From Ferrimonas sp. YFM (GTDB taxonomy: Bacteria > Pseudomonadota > Gammaproteobacteria > Enterobacterales > Shewanellaceae): a DNA stretch of 64,000 nucleotides. A model generated the notes under the pieces. It was not told the origin of the DNA, ran no database searches, and saw only the letters and a program-made list of their open reading frames with translations. The position numbers and the translations under genes are program-made. Every line of letters begins with the position of its first letter. The stretch's first letter is position 1. This document shows positions 8,291 to 17,030 of the stretch, in pieces. The stretch lies in NCBI RefSeq assembly GCF_030296015.1, contig NZ_AP027368.1:2604001-2668000 (forward strand), in the 5' to 3' direction.

Positions 8291-9674
8291 GGATAAACCA
8301 CCCCAGCTCATCCCGATATGCCCAGCACCAGCGGCCATCGTCGACCTGGGCCAGGTAGTAATCCCGGGCAACAGGGGCGCCGTCCCACCAGCCACTCTCC
8401 AGCCGCTCCGGCCCCTGACGCAGCTGCAGTTGGCTTCGCTCAATCTCCTGAGGCGACTCCAGCAGCCAGGGTGGCCGAGGTTTATGGGGAGCTGCAGAGC
8501 CCAGGGCGCCCGGCTCGCCCCAGCACCAGGCCCGCTCCGGACGGATCTCATCCACGCAGCCCACTCCCCTGACCCTGGACTCCCCCAGGCGGGCAATCAA
8601 CTGAGACACCAGCTCCCAGGCCGGGTTGTGCTCACCGCCGGGCAGCACCTGGGCACTCAAGGTGCGGGCGTCGGGGTCCAGTTCACTGAAACGCTCCGCG
8701 CTCACTACCAGCTCCACCACAGGCTGATACAGGGTTAGGCGTTCAAACCTCAGCTGCACCAGCTTAAACAGCTGCTCACTGCGGTGCTCCGCAAAGCCCG
8801 GACGCAGCACTATGACCTGGTCCGGCCCCTGGCGATGCACCAGAGTCAGGGTAAAGGCATCGCAGGAGAGCTGGCGATGGCGCAGGAACTCTCCCAGGGC
8901 CGCCAGCATGCGCTTCAGGGGAAACAGCAGCACCTGGGCCAACTCCACCTCCTCCATCAACACCAGTTTCTGACGAAATCCGGGGGGCGGCTGATACTCC
9001 TGGCGGGGATCGGGCAACTCCCCCCACAGCCGGGAGAGATAGAGCAGCAGTTCACTGCCAAACCGCTGCCCCAACTCCTGCCTGGGCAGCCTGTAGAGCT
9101 GCTCAGCCTGGCGAATGCCCATTCCCAACAACCGCTCTCCACTGTCTCCGGGCAACTCCAGGGCAGCCACAGGCAGAGCCAGCAGGCTGGCCCTGAGCGC
9201 CTCCTCCTCCAGGGTGTTGCCATCCTCGCCACTGCGAGCCAGCAAGGCCGCCGCCTGCGGTGTGTGCCCCAGCCCCTGGCGGCAGGGCAGCCCCAGGGTC
9301 TCCAGGCTCAAATTCAGGGCCGCGCGCCACTGGGCCAGGCCACCAAAGAGCCGCAGCATGCTGCCCGCCTCCAGCAGCAAACGGTCCGGCGGCACCAGCA
9401 CCACCCGGCCGCTGAACCCATAGGCCCAGGCCCCCAACTCCTCCAGCAGAGGACCGTCGTCGGCCATGGGCTCCAGCAGCCTGAGCTCCGGACACAGGGA
9501 GGTGGCCGTAGCCAGGCTCTGCCCCCGGGCCACACCGGCATCCCGGGCCAGACTGTTCAGTTGCAGCACCTGTATGGGTTGTCCTCCCACCAAAGCCAGG
9601 GGAGGAGCCTGTTCCAGGGTTCTGGCCTGGTGGTGCAGCTGCAGATCGATAAAGTGCAGACCCAACCACAGCAT
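8277..9674 (-). CDS. imuB: ImuB, Y-family polymerase-like mutagenesis protein
   Basis: 465 residues that start MLWLGLHFIDLQLHHQAR and continue with LNSLARDAGVARGQSLATA and the palm-like GSMLRLFGG. ImuB proteins resemble Y-family polymerases but lack the catalytic acidic residues; here the usual acidic stretches are also absent, fitting a scaffold role that joins DnaE2, ImuA and the sliding clamp. The start codon overlaps the imuA stop by one base, and the 3' end overlaps dnaE2 by 14 bp, so the three are probably translationally coupled. Confidence 0.92.
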   Translation of the reverse strand: MLWLGLHFIDLQLHHQARTLEQAPPLALVGGQPIQVLQLNSLARDAGVARGQSLATATSLCPELRLLEPMADDGPLLEELGAWAYGFSGRVVLVPPDRLLLEAGSMLRLFGGLAQWRAALNLSLETLGLPCRQGLGHTPQAAALLARSGEDGNTLEEEALRASLLALPVAALELPGDSGERLLGMGIRQAEQLYRLPRQELGQRFGSELLLYLSRLWGELPDPRQEYQPPPGFRQKLVLMEEVELAQVLLFPLKRMLAALGEFLRHRQLSCDAFTLTLVHRQGPDQVIVLRPGFAEHRSEQLFKLVQLRFERLTLYQPVVELVVSAERFSELDPDARTLSAQVLPGGEHNPAWELVSQLIARLGESRVRGVGCVDEIRPERAWCWGEPGALGSAAPHKPRPPWLLESPQEIERSQLQLRQGPERLESGWWDGAPVARDYYLAQVDDGRWCWAYRDELGWFIHGWF

Positions 9675-10339
9675 TACCAGGGTCCCTGCACTAGGGTCGC
9701 CCTCCCCTTTGCGGGGAGCGGCCCCCAGCCAGAGGGCGCCAGAGTCACTGGCTGAGACGACTGAGGCCAGCCACCGCGCTGCTTGAGGATCTGCAAATTG
9801 TGCCCCCCACGGGTCAGCGACAGCCGAAGGCGCAAACTGACCGGATGGCTCTCCTGCTCCAGCTCCGGAGGCAGGAACACCAGGGCGACGCTCTCCCCCT
9901 TCTCCGCCGCCAGCTGCAGTCGCCGCGACTCACTCACCGACAAGGCATCGAGCCAAAGCAGCACCCGCTGGCAGCTGCCGCTGGCCAGGGCCTGCTCCGC
10001 CGCCCACAACTGCTCTTTACGATCCAGCTCGGTCAGGCACAGCAGCCGGGACAGGTCCAGCTCCCGACTCCAGGCCGGCGCATAGGGCACAAAGGGCGGG
10101 CAGATCAGCAGCAGCCACTGATCCTCCGCCGGGGTGACCAGACTCTGCAGCAACAGGGCCTCACCACTGCCAGGGTGGGCCACCAGCACCTCCACCACCC
10201 CTCTGTCCGGCCAGCCCTGGCGGGCCAGGCGCTGGTCCAGGCCGGGAAAGCCTGTGGCGATGCCACACTTATCCTGCTGCCACTGGCTGGCCAGCCACAG
10301 GTCATCACGCTTAAGCAGGGAGTCAACGGGTTTCAACAT
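9674..10339 (-). CDS. imuA: ImuA, RecA/SulA-like mutagenesis protein
   Basis: 221 residues from MLKPVDSLLKRDDLW. The protein has ATGFPGLDQRLARQGWPDRGVVEVL followed by the degenerate RecA-type core HPGSGEALLLQSL and LLLICPPFVPYAP, typical of ImuA. I chose 10339 because an in-frame upstream start (10369) lies inside the LexA operator. First gene of the SOS cassette; ImuA is thought to interact with ImuB and RecA. No intact Walker A motif is seen, as usual for short ImuA proteins. Confidence 0.92.
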   Translation of the reverse strand: MLKPVDSLLKRDDLWLASQWQQDKCGIATGFPGLDQRLARQGWPDRGVVEVLVAHPGSGEALLLQSLVTPAEDQWLLLICPPFVPYAPAWSRELDLSRLLCLTELDRKEQLWAAEQALASGSCQRVLLWLDALSVSESRRLQLAAEKGESVALVFLPPELEQESHPVSLRLRLSLTRGGHNLQILKQRGGWPQSSQPVTLAPSGWGPLPAKGRATLVQGPW

Positions 10340-10357
10340 TTTCAGCACCAAACAAAA

Positions 10358-10377
10358 TACTGTACGCATATACAGTA
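10358..10377. promoter_or_regulatory. LexA (SOS) operator
   Basis: TA-CTGT-ACGCATAT-ACAG-TA: a perfect CTGT-N8-ACAG core flanked by TA on both sides, the E. coli-type LexA box. It lies 19 bp before the imuA start and 124 bp before the divergent alkyltransferase-like gene, so it surely bears on imuA-imuB-dnaE2 and may also influence the other gene. Confidence 0.93.
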
Positions 10378-10501
10378 TTAATCATCTTGGCTTCAGATCC
10401 AAGGGATCTCTGGGAACCAGAAGCGCTTGGGCAAAGTCCTAAAGAAAAGCGCTAAAGAATTCAGTAGACTGGCTGCCCCCAAACAGGAAGGACAAAGACG
10501 G

Positions 10502-10855
10502 ATGAGTGAACCCAAGCCCCTGACCGGCGAACAGAGGATCTGGCAGGTGTGCCTGATGATCCCCGAGGGCAAGGTGGTCAGCTATGGGCAACTGGCGGAT
10601 CTGGCGGGGCTGCCTGGCCGGGCCCGGTTGGCAGGGCGGGCAATGCGCACCGCCCCCAAGGAGATGGCGCTGCCCTGGTACCGGGTACTGGGTGCCGGTG
10701 GCAAGATCTCCCTGCCCAAGGACTCCCCGGGCTACCGGGAGCAGCAATACCGTCTGCGCCAAGAGGGGGTGGAGGTCAACGGCAGCCGCATCAACATGAA
10801 CCGCTATCAATGGCAACCGGATCTCGCTGAGCTGCTTTGGCAACTACCCTTTTAA
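10502..10855 (+). CDS. Alkyltransferase-like protein (ATL, MGMT family without the acceptor cysteine)
   Basis: 117 residues matching the C-terminal DNA-binding domain of O6-alkylguanine-DNA alkyltransferase: VCLMIPEGKVVSYGQLADLAG, then RAMRTAPKEMALPWYRVLGAGGKI. The acceptor motif PCHR is PWYR here (Trp59), the hallmark of ATL proteins such as E. coli YbaZ. They bind O6-alkylguanine without repairing it and hand the lesion to nucleotide excision repair. An upstream in-frame start at 10427 adds an unconserved basic tail; AAGGAC before 10502 supports the shorter form. Divergent from imuA. Confidence 0.88.
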   Translation: MSEPKPLTGEQRIWQVCLMIPEGKVVSYGQLADLAGLPGRARLAGRAMRTAPKEMALPWYRVLGAGGKISLPKDSPGYREQQYRLRQEGVEVNGSRINMNRYQWQPDLAELLWQLPF

Positions 10856-10878
10856 ACAAGCCCTAAGGAGGATTGCCC

Positions 10879-11604
10879 ATGCGAGCCCTACTCACCCTGT
10901 TTCTGCTGCTGCAGACCCTGGCTGTTCAGGCCAATCCGCTGCTGCCCTACCGGGCGGACTATCAGGTGTGGCGCGGCGACTCCGAGCTGGGCGAAGGCTA
11001 CTACCAGCTGGAGCTGTTGGACGATGGCCAGTACCGCCTGGGTTACCAGAGCAAGGTGGGCTTGCTGTTTCTGTCCGATACCCGCACCGAAACCAGCGAA
11101 TTCAGGATGGTGTCGCAACTGGTGCGCCCCACCCTGTACCGGATGAAACGCTCCGGCACCGGCCCGGATTTCAAATCCTGGATCCGCTTCAACCCTGATC
11201 AGGGCCCCATTCAGGCCCAGTACCGGGATGAGAAAGCCACCCTGCCCTGGAGCGAACCCAAGTTCGATCCCCTGAGCTATCAGCAACAGTTGAGGCTGGA
11301 TGTGGCCGCCGGGAAGACCGAGATGGCCTACCCCATCATCTATAAGGCCAGGGAGAAGGAGTACCGCTACAGGGTGGTGGGTGAGGAGACCCTGACCCTG
11401 CCCTTTGGCACCCTGGAGACCATCAAGGTGGAGCGGGATCGGGGGGAAGGCAGCAGCCGTCAGACCTATCTGTGGCTGGCCAAGGCGCACCACCTGGTGA
11501 TGGTACGCCTGATTCAGTACAAGGATGGGGATGTGCAGGCGGAGCTGAAACTTACCGCCCTGGAGTTCAAGGACGACCCGACGCTACAGGCAAGCCATCC
11601 TTAA
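10879..11604 (+). CDS. Periplasmic DUF3108 protein
   Basis: 241 residues with a signal peptide (MRALLTLFLLLQTLAVQA, cleavage after VQA) and a DUF3108 core: YRADYQVWRGDSELGEGYYQLELL, then ETSEFRMV and later FDPLSYQQQLRLDV and FGTLETIKVERDR. A strong AAGGAGG lies 7 bp before the ATG at 10879; a TTG six bases upstream is less likely. It may be co-transcribed with the ATL gene (23 bp gap). Its last 38 bp overlap, tail-to-tail, the end of yafJ. Role unknown; probably envelope-related. Confidence 0.8.
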   Translation: MRALLTLFLLLQTLAVQANPLLPYRADYQVWRGDSELGEGYYQLELLDDGQYRLGYQSKVGLLFLSDTRTETSEFRMVSQLVRPTLYRMKRSGTGPDFKSWIRFNPDQGPIQAQYRDEKATLPWSEPKFDPLSYQQQLRLDVAAGKTEMAYPIIYKAREKEYRYRVVGEETLTLPFGTLETIKVERDRGEGSSRQTYLWLAKAHHLVMVRLIQYKDGDVQAELKLTALEFKDDPTLQASHP

Positions 11605-12349
11605 ACAGCTGCCACTCGCCCCCCTCCATGGTGTGCCACTGCTCGTTATGAGTCAGCGGTCGGGTGGCGATCACCGTGACTATGTCCTTCTCGGTGGTTT
11701 CCTGTTTAAAGTCGATCACCATATCGGTATCGATCAATTTGGCCTCACCAAAGGGCGCCCGCCGGGTGATCCAGCACAGGTTGTTGCTGCACAGAGCCAG
11801 CAGATAGCGGCCATCGGTGAGCAGCATGTTGAACACCCCAAGCTCCCTCAGTTTGGCCGCTTCCTGGGCCACAAAGCGAAACGCCTGACGCATATCCTTG
11901 GGCTTTTCCGGGAAACGCTCCGCTAGTTTGTCCATCAGGTAGCAGAACGCCAGTTCACTGTCGGTATTGCCTACGGGATGGAACCGTTTGGGCTTCATCT
12001 TATCGGTGTAGCCACTGAGCTGGCCGTTATGGGCAAAGGTCCAGTAGCGGCCCCATAGCTCCCGACAGAAGGGGTGGGTGTTCTCCAGCGACACCCGGCC
12101 CCGGTTCGCCTGGCGGATATGGCTGATCACCGCCTTACTCTTGATGGGGTACTCCTTGATCAGGGCGGCCACCTCAGACTGGCAGCTGGGCTGACAATCG
12201 CGGAAGGTGCGGTTGCCCATCCCCTCATAGAAGGTGATGCCCCAGCCGTCGGTATGGGGACCGGTGACACCGCCCCGCTCCACCAGTCCGGTAAAGCTGA
12301 AGACGATGTCCGTGGGTACATTGGCGCTCATCGCCAGCAATTCACACAT
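11567..12349 (-). CDS. yafJ: Class II glutamine amidotransferase YafJ
   Basis: 260 residues, the usual YafJ length. The protein starts MCELLAMSANVPTDIVFSF, giving the catalytic N-terminal Cys2 after Met removal, then HTDGWGITFYEG, SHIRQANRGRVSLENTHPF and FAHNGQL, all glutamine-binding landmarks of Ntn-type amidotransferases. No synthetase domain is attached and the acceptor is unknown; related proteins act on gamma-glutamyl compounds. The gene overlaps the convergent DUF3108 gene by 38 bp. Confidence 0.9.
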   Translation of the reverse strand: MCELLAMSANVPTDIVFSFTGLVERGGVTGPHTDGWGITFYEGMGNRTFRDCQPSCQSEVAALIKEYPIKSKAVISHIRQANRGRVSLENTHPFCRELWGRYWTFAHNGQLSGYTDKMKPKRFHPVGNTDSELAFCYLMDKLAERFPEKPKDMRQAFRFVAQEAAKLRELGVFNMLLTDGRYLLALCSNNLCWITRRAPFGEAKLIDTDMVIDFKQETTEKDIVTVIATRPLTHNEQWHTMEGGEWQLFKDGLPVASGRP

Positions 12350-12507
12350 GGCTTTACCCGTATCATTCTCTATTACAACGAAGAATAACCAGATTTTAAC
12401 GTTCGCGCACCCCGCCAGGCCGGCGTTTGCTCAAAGGCTCGCCACCAGAGTCTGTTCTTTTCCCTATACCCAGCAGCAAATAATCGCAATTAGATCTTGA
12501 AGAAGTT

Positions 12508-12521
12508 CAAACATGCGTTTA
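12508..12521. promoter_or_regulatory. PsrA-like operator upstream of fadE
   Basis: C-AAAC-ATGC-GTTT-A: the AAAC-N4-GTTT dyad reported for PsrA, the TetR-type fatty-acid regulator of Pseudomonas and Shewanella. It lies about 100 bp before the fadE start and 17 bp from the FadR-like site. Match is by eye only. Confidence 0.5.
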
Positions 12522-12537
12522 GTTTTTATGTGACAGA

Positions 12538-12548
12538 GGTCCGACCAG
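12538..12548. promoter_or_regulatory. FadR-like operator core upstream of fadE
   Basis: GGTC-C-GACC-AG matches the central part of the FadR consensus (TGGTNNGACCA); the outer bases on the left are poor. A fadR gene lies in the same window (26263-26973), and fadE is a classic FadR target. Confidence 0.6.
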
Positions 12549-12619
12549 ACCATATACTGTGACAGAGAGCAAACCTGTCGGTAGCCCGTATCCCGGCAGG
12601 TGACACAAGGAGAAATAAC

Positions 12620-15070
12620 GTGACTACCCTAATTTGGAGCATTGCCTCTATCCTGGTGTTAGGGGGCCTGATCTACAAGCGCGCCTCACTGACCCTGTTT
12701 ACCCTGGTGGCCGCCGCCGCCCTGGCCATCGGCAGCGTCCTTGGCATCGTGGGCACCCTGGCCTGGATCCTCTTCGCCATCATCGCCGTCCCATTCAACG
12801 TCGCCTCCCTGCGTAAGAGCTTGTTGACCAAGCCCGCCCTGAAGGCGTTCCGTTCCGTGATGCCCGAGATGTCCCAGACAGAAAAGGACGCCATCGAAGC
12901 GGGCACCACCTGGTGGGACGCGGACCTGTTCTCCGGTTCACCTGACTGGAAGAAGATGCATCAACTGCCCATGCCTCGCCTGAGCGCCGAGGAGCAGGCT
13001 TTCCTGGATGGCCCGGTCGAAGAGGTGTCCCGCATGGTGAACGCCTTCCGCGTGTCTCACCAGGACGCCGATCTGACCCCTGAGGTGTGGCAGTACCTGA
13101 AGGACAACAAGTTCTTCGCCATGATCATTAAGAAGAAGTACGGCGGCCTGGAGTTCAGCCCCTACGCCCAGTCCCAGGTTCTGCAGAAGCTGGCCGGCGT
13201 CGATTCCGTACTGGCGTCCACCGTGGGCGTACCCAACTCCCTGGGCCCGGGTGAGCTGCTGCAGCACTATGGCACCGAAGAGCAGAAAGACCACTACCTG
13301 CCTCGCCTGGCGATTGGTAAAGAGGTGCCCTGTTTTGCCCTGACCAGCCCTGAAGCCGGCTCCGACGCCGGTGCCATCCCTGACTACGGCATCGTCTGTA
13401 AGGGCGAATGGGAAGGCAAAGAGGTGCTGGGTATGCGCCTGACCTGGAACAAGCGCTACATCACCCTGGCCCCTGTGGCCACCGTGCTGGGCCTGGCCTT
13501 CAAACTGCGTGACCCTGATGGCCTCATTGGCGATCAGGAAGAGATTGGCATCACCTGCGCCCTGGTCCCCACCGACATCGACGGTGTGATCATCGGCCGC
13601 CGCCACTTCCCGCTGAACACCATGTTCCAGAACGGTCCGACCCAGGGTAACGATGTGTTCGTGCCTCTGGACTTCATCATTGGTGGACCCAAGATGGCCG
13701 GTAAGGGCTGGCGCATGCTGGTTGAGTGTCTCTCCGTCGGTCGTGGCATCACCCTGCCCTCCAACTCCGCCGGTGGCATCAAGGTGGCCGCCGCGGCGAC
13801 CGGTTCCTACTCCCGCATCCGTCGCCAGTTCAAGACCCCCATCGGTAAGATGGAGGGGATCGAAGAGCCTATGGCACGCATCGGCGGTAACGCCTACCTG
13901 ATGGAAGCGGTGAACGCCATGACCACCACTGCCCTGGGTCTGGGTGAGAAGCCTTCGGTGATCTCCGCCATCGTCAAGATGCACCTGACCGACCGCATGC
14001 AGAAGTGTGTCATCGACGCCATGGATATCCACGGCGGTAAGGGTGTGTGCCTGGGTCCCAACAACTATCTGGGTCGTGGCTACCAGGGTGCCCCCATCGC
14101 CATCACCGTAGAGGGTGCCAACATCCTGACCCGCTCCCTGGTGATCTATGGCCAGGGCGCCATCCGCTGCCACCCCTATGTACTCAAGGAGATGGAAGCG
14201 GCCTTCGATAAGGACTCAGGTCGCAGCCTGGAGAACTTCGATAACGCCGTCTGGGGCCACGTGGGCTTCGTCTTCAGCAACCTGGTGCGCAGCATCTGGT
14301 TCGGCCTGACCGGCGCCCGCTTCAGCAGCGCGCCCTACTCAGACGTCACTAAGCGTTACTACCAGCACATGAACCGCTTCAGCGCCAACCTGGCCCTGCT
14401 CTCTGATCTGGCCATGGCGATGCTGGGCGGCAGCCTCAAGCGTAAGGAGCGTACCTCCGCTCGCCTGGGCGACCTGCTGAGTCAGCTGTACCTGACCTCC
14501 GCCACCCTGAAGCGCTATCAGGACGATGGCCGTCAGACCGACGACATCCCGCTGATGCAGTGGGCCGTGGAAGACAGCCTGTTCAAACTGCAGACCTCTC
14601 TGGTGGAACTGCTGGATAACTTCCCCGCCTTTGGTGGCCTGCTGAAGTTCCTGATGTTCCCCCTGGGTCTGCCGATGAAGCGCACCTCCGACAAGCTGGA
14701 CCACCAAGTGGCCAAGATCCTGCAAACCCCCTGCGCCGCCCGCGATCGCCTGATTGCCGGCCAGTGGCTGGAAGCCCACGAGAACAACCCCGTGGGTCGT
14801 CAGGAGCAGACTCTGCGCAACATCCTGGCCGCCGAGCCTCTGTTCGACAAGGTGTGCAAAGCCGCCGGCACCAAGCTGCCCTTCTGGAAGCTGCATGAAG
14901 TGGCCGAGAAGGGGCTGGAGCTGGGTGTACTGACCGCCGATGAGGCTCAGCTGCTGCGCGATGCCGAGACCGGCCGCCTCGAGACCATCAACGTGGATGA
15001 TTTCGATCCCGAGGAGCTCAAGGCCAACCCGGTCGAAGTGGAGCCCACCAAGCCCGTACAGGCCGCCTAA
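12620..15070 (+). CDS. fadE: Acyl-CoA dehydrogenase FadE
   Basis: 816 residues, the long FadE type of gammaproteobacteria. The first 65 residues contain two hydrophobic segments (inner-membrane association). The dehydrogenase core has [14 protein letters not shown] (FAD/acyl-CoA contact), [15 protein letters not shown] and [20 protein letters not shown]; the C-terminal DUF1974 extension follows. FadE performs the first step of beta-oxidation, oxidising acyl-CoA to enoyl-CoA. Translation starts at a GTG after AAGGAG. The leader carries FadR- and PsrA-like sites. A strong terminator follows; monocistronic. Confidence 0.95.
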   Translation: MTTLIWSIASILVLGGLIYKRASLTLFTLVAAAALAIGSVLGIVGTLAWILFAIIAVPFNVASLRKSLLTKPALKAFRSVMPEMSQTEKDAIEAGTTWWDADLFSGSPDWKKMHQLPMPRLSAEEQAFLDGPVEEVSRMVNAFRVSHQDADLTPEVWQYLKDNKFFAMIIKKKYGGLEFSPYAQSQVLQKLAGVDSVLASTVGVPNSLGPGELLQHYGTEEQKDHYLPRLAIGKEVPCFALTSPEAGSDAGAIPDYGIVCKGEWEGKEVLGMRLTWNKRYITLAPVATVLGLAFKLRDPDGLIGDQEEIGITCALVPTDIDGVIIGRRHFPLNTMFQNGPTQGNDVFVPLDFIIGGPKMAGKGWRMLVECLSVGRGITLPSNSAGGIKVAAAATGSYSRIRRQFKTPIGKMEGIEEPMARIGGNAYLMEAVNAMTTTALGLGEKPSVISAIVKMHLTDRMQKCVIDAMDIHGGKGVCLGPNNYLGRGYQGAPIAITVEGANILTRSLVIYGQGAIRCHPYVLKEMEAAFDKDSGRSLENFDNAVWGHVGFVFSNLVRSIWFGLTGARFSSAPYSDVTKRYYQHMNRFSANLALLSDLAMAMLGGSLKRKERTSARLGDLLSQLYLTSATLKRYQDDGRQTDDIPLMQWAVEDSLFKLQTSLVELLDNFPAFGGLLKFLMFPLGLPMKRTSDKLDHQVAKILQTPCAARDRLIAGQWLEAHENNPVGRQEQTLRNILAAEPLFDKVCKAAGTKLPFWKLHEVAEKGLELGVLTADEAQLLRDAETGRLETINVDDFDPEELKANPVEVEPTKPVQAA

Positions 15071-15090
15071 GTCCCCAGGCTGCCTGAACC

Positions 15091-15118
15091 AAAACCCCGG
15101 CTTTATGCCGGGGTTTTT
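15091..15118 (+). terminator. Rho-independent terminator of fadE
   Basis: Stem ACCCCGGC / GCCGGGGT with a short loop, followed by TTTTTCT, about 20 bp after the fadE stop. Confidence 0.85.
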
Positions 15119-15146
15119 CTTTGTGCTGGAACCGGAAACAAGCCAC

Positions 15147-15169
15147 AAAAAAGGGGCCGTCAGGCCCCT
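15147..15169 (-). terminator. Rho-independent terminator of motY
   Basis: On the minus strand: AGGGGCC, loop TGAC, GGCCCCT, then TTTTTT. It follows the motY stop by about 18 bp. Confidence 0.8.
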
Positions 15170-15186
15170 GCTTCACAGATGAGTCG

Positions 15187-16053
15187 CTAGCGCTCCATCC
15201 GAATCACCACCCGGCGGTTCTGAGCCCGGCCCCGGTTACTGGTGTTGCTGGCGATGTGACGCTTCTCGCCGTGGCCCTGGCTAACGATGCGGTTGGCGTC
15301 GATACCAGACTCGACGAAGAACTGCTTGAGCTTGTCCGCCTGCTCATGGCTGAGCTTGAGGTTGGACGCCTCAGAGCCAAAGCTGTCGGTATAGGCGTCG
15401 ATCAGCACCAGCTCCAGAGTGGGATCGTAGGAGAGAAACTCGCGAATGCGCTCCAGCTTGCGGCGGGAGTCGGCGGTCAGCTCACCGTTTTTGTCCCGGA
15501 AGTTCAGCACCGTATAGGAGATGTCCTCGAAACTGTAGGGCAACAGGCTGTCGATGCAGGCAACGAACTGGAAATAGCTGTTCTGGAAGTTGGCAGAGCT
15601 CAGGCCCACCGCCACCTGATTGACCGGGTTATACCAGTCCTGGTAGTAAAAGGTGGGCTGCATCCCCTGCTCCAGCTCGGTGAGCATCACCCAGGCGGCG
15701 TGCTTGGGCACCTCGGCATCGAACTGGGCCTGGTAGGTCACGTCCACAATGGGACGGGCCGGCACACCGGGTCGCCAGGAGGGCGCCACGGAACGCAGGC
15801 TGGCCCGGGTGGCGCGCTCAGGCTTACGCCGCATCTCAAGAATGAAGTTGAGATCGGTAGAGCGCCCCGCCCTGCTGTTGAACACGGCGGTACCATAATG
15901 GGGAATGGTGTGGGTCAGGGTACACTGGAGCGGATTTGAGGTTTCCAGGTTCCAGTGTGACTGATCAATGGACGCCACGTAGTTCCTGACCCCGCCATAG
16001 GCGGAGCAGGAGAGCATCGCACTCACAATCACTGCACCATATCTCAATCGCAT
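15187..16053 (-). CDS. motY: Sodium-type flagellar motor protein MotY
   Basis: 288 residues: a signal peptide (to about residue 20, SCSAYGGVRNYVAS), an N-terminal beta domain, and a C-terminal OmpA-like peptidoglycan-binding domain with LNFRDKNGELTADSRRKL, DAYTDSFGSEASNLKLS, SQGHGEKRHIASN and NRRVVIRM. This matches MotY, which forms the T ring of Na+-driven polar flagellar motors with MotX. Its place beside rnt is the same as in Vibrio. No other flagellar gene is in the window. Divergent from rnt with a 144-bp shared promoter region. Confidence 0.9.
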   Translation of the reverse strand: MRLRYGAVIVSAMLSCSAYGGVRNYVASIDQSHWNLETSNPLQCTLTHTIPHYGTAVFNSRAGRSTDLNFILEMRRKPERATRASLRSVAPSWRPGVPARPIVDVTYQAQFDAEVPKHAAWVMLTELEQGMQPTFYYQDWYNPVNQVAVGLSSANFQNSYFQFVACIDSLLPYSFEDISYTVLNFRDKNGELTADSRRKLERIREFLSYDPTLELVLIDAYTDSFGSEASNLKLSHEQADKLKQFFVESGIDANRIVSQGHGEKRHIASNTSNRGRAQNRRVVIRMER

Positions 16054-16197
16054 TTAGGCTACCCTGAGGTTGTCTGTTACCGCCTGTATCGGCATCGCGG
16101 CAGAAAGCTTTAGACTATTTCTTCACCAACCAAATTTTTTGCATTATCCCGGGGCTTTGCGATAATTGCGCCCCCCAAGAGAAACAAAGCTGGCGGC

Positions 16198-16878
16198 ATG
16201 ACCCCTATTAAACCAGAAAATCTGCTCGTAAACCGCTTCCGCGGCTATTTTCCCGTGGTGATCGACATCGAAACCGCCGGCTTCAATGCCGCCACCGACG
16301 CGGTACTGGAGATCGCCGCCGTCACCCTGGAGATGGACGCCGATGGCTGGCTCAAACCGGCCCAGACTCTGCACTTCCACGTGGAGCCCTTCGAAGGCGC
16401 CAACCTGGAACCTGCGGCTCTGGAGTTCAACGGCATCGATCCCCACAATCCGCTGCGCGGGGCGGTCTCGGAAAAAGAAGCGCTGCAGGAGATCTTCAAG
16501 GCTGTGCGTAAGGCTCAGAAAGCCGCCGGGTGTCACCGCTCCATCGTGGTGGCCCACAATGCGGCGTTCGATCATGGTTTCCTCAATGCCGCCATCGAGC
16601 GGGCCAAGATCAAGCGGGTCCCCTTCCACCCCTTCGCCACCTTCGACACCGCCACCCTATCCGGCCTGGCTTTGGGTCAGACGGTACTGGCCAAGGCCTG
16701 CCGCACCGCCGGCGTCGAGTTTGACAATAAGCAGGCTCACTCCGCCCTGTACGACACCGAGCGCACTGCCGAGCTGTTCTGCCACATCGTCAACAAGTGG
16801 AAATCCCTGGGTGGCTGGCAGGTGCCAGAAGAGAATGTGAAAAGCGGTGAACCCCTGAAGCAGGATGAAGAAGAGTAA
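16198..16878 (+). CDS. rnt: Ribonuclease T
   Basis: 226 residues of the DEDDh exonuclease family: VIDIETAGF (Exo I, Asp and Glu), [25 protein letters not shown] (Exo II) and [15 protein letters not shown] (Exo III, with His and Asp). RNase T trims the 3' ends of tRNA (end turnover at CCA) and other stable RNAs. Length and motifs fit E. coli Rnt. It starts at ATG 16198; an upstream AAAGCTGGCGGC is only a weak ribosome site. The window's large tRNA arrays are among its expected substrates. Confidence 0.95.
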   Translation: MTPIKPENLLVNRFRGYFPVVIDIETAGFNAATDAVLEIAAVTLEMDADGWLKPAQTLHFHVEPFEGANLEPAALEFNGIDPHNPLRGAVSEKEALQEIFKAVRKAQKAAGCHRSIVVAHNAAFDHGFLNAAIERAKIKRVPFHPFATFDTATLSGLALGQTVLAKACRTAGVEFDNKQAHSALYDTERTAELFCHIVNKWKSLGGWQVPEENVKSGEPLKQDEEE

Positions 16879-17030
16879 TTAAATCAGAGCCGTATCTAGC
16901 GGCTCTCACTCCTTGTCCTAGCAATTCACGACACTTCAATACCTCGACGGCGTCAAACTTTCGTCACTTGTAACAATTTTGACGATTTTTCGATACAATG
17001 CGCTCATAACTATCAAAAGAGCAACATCGC

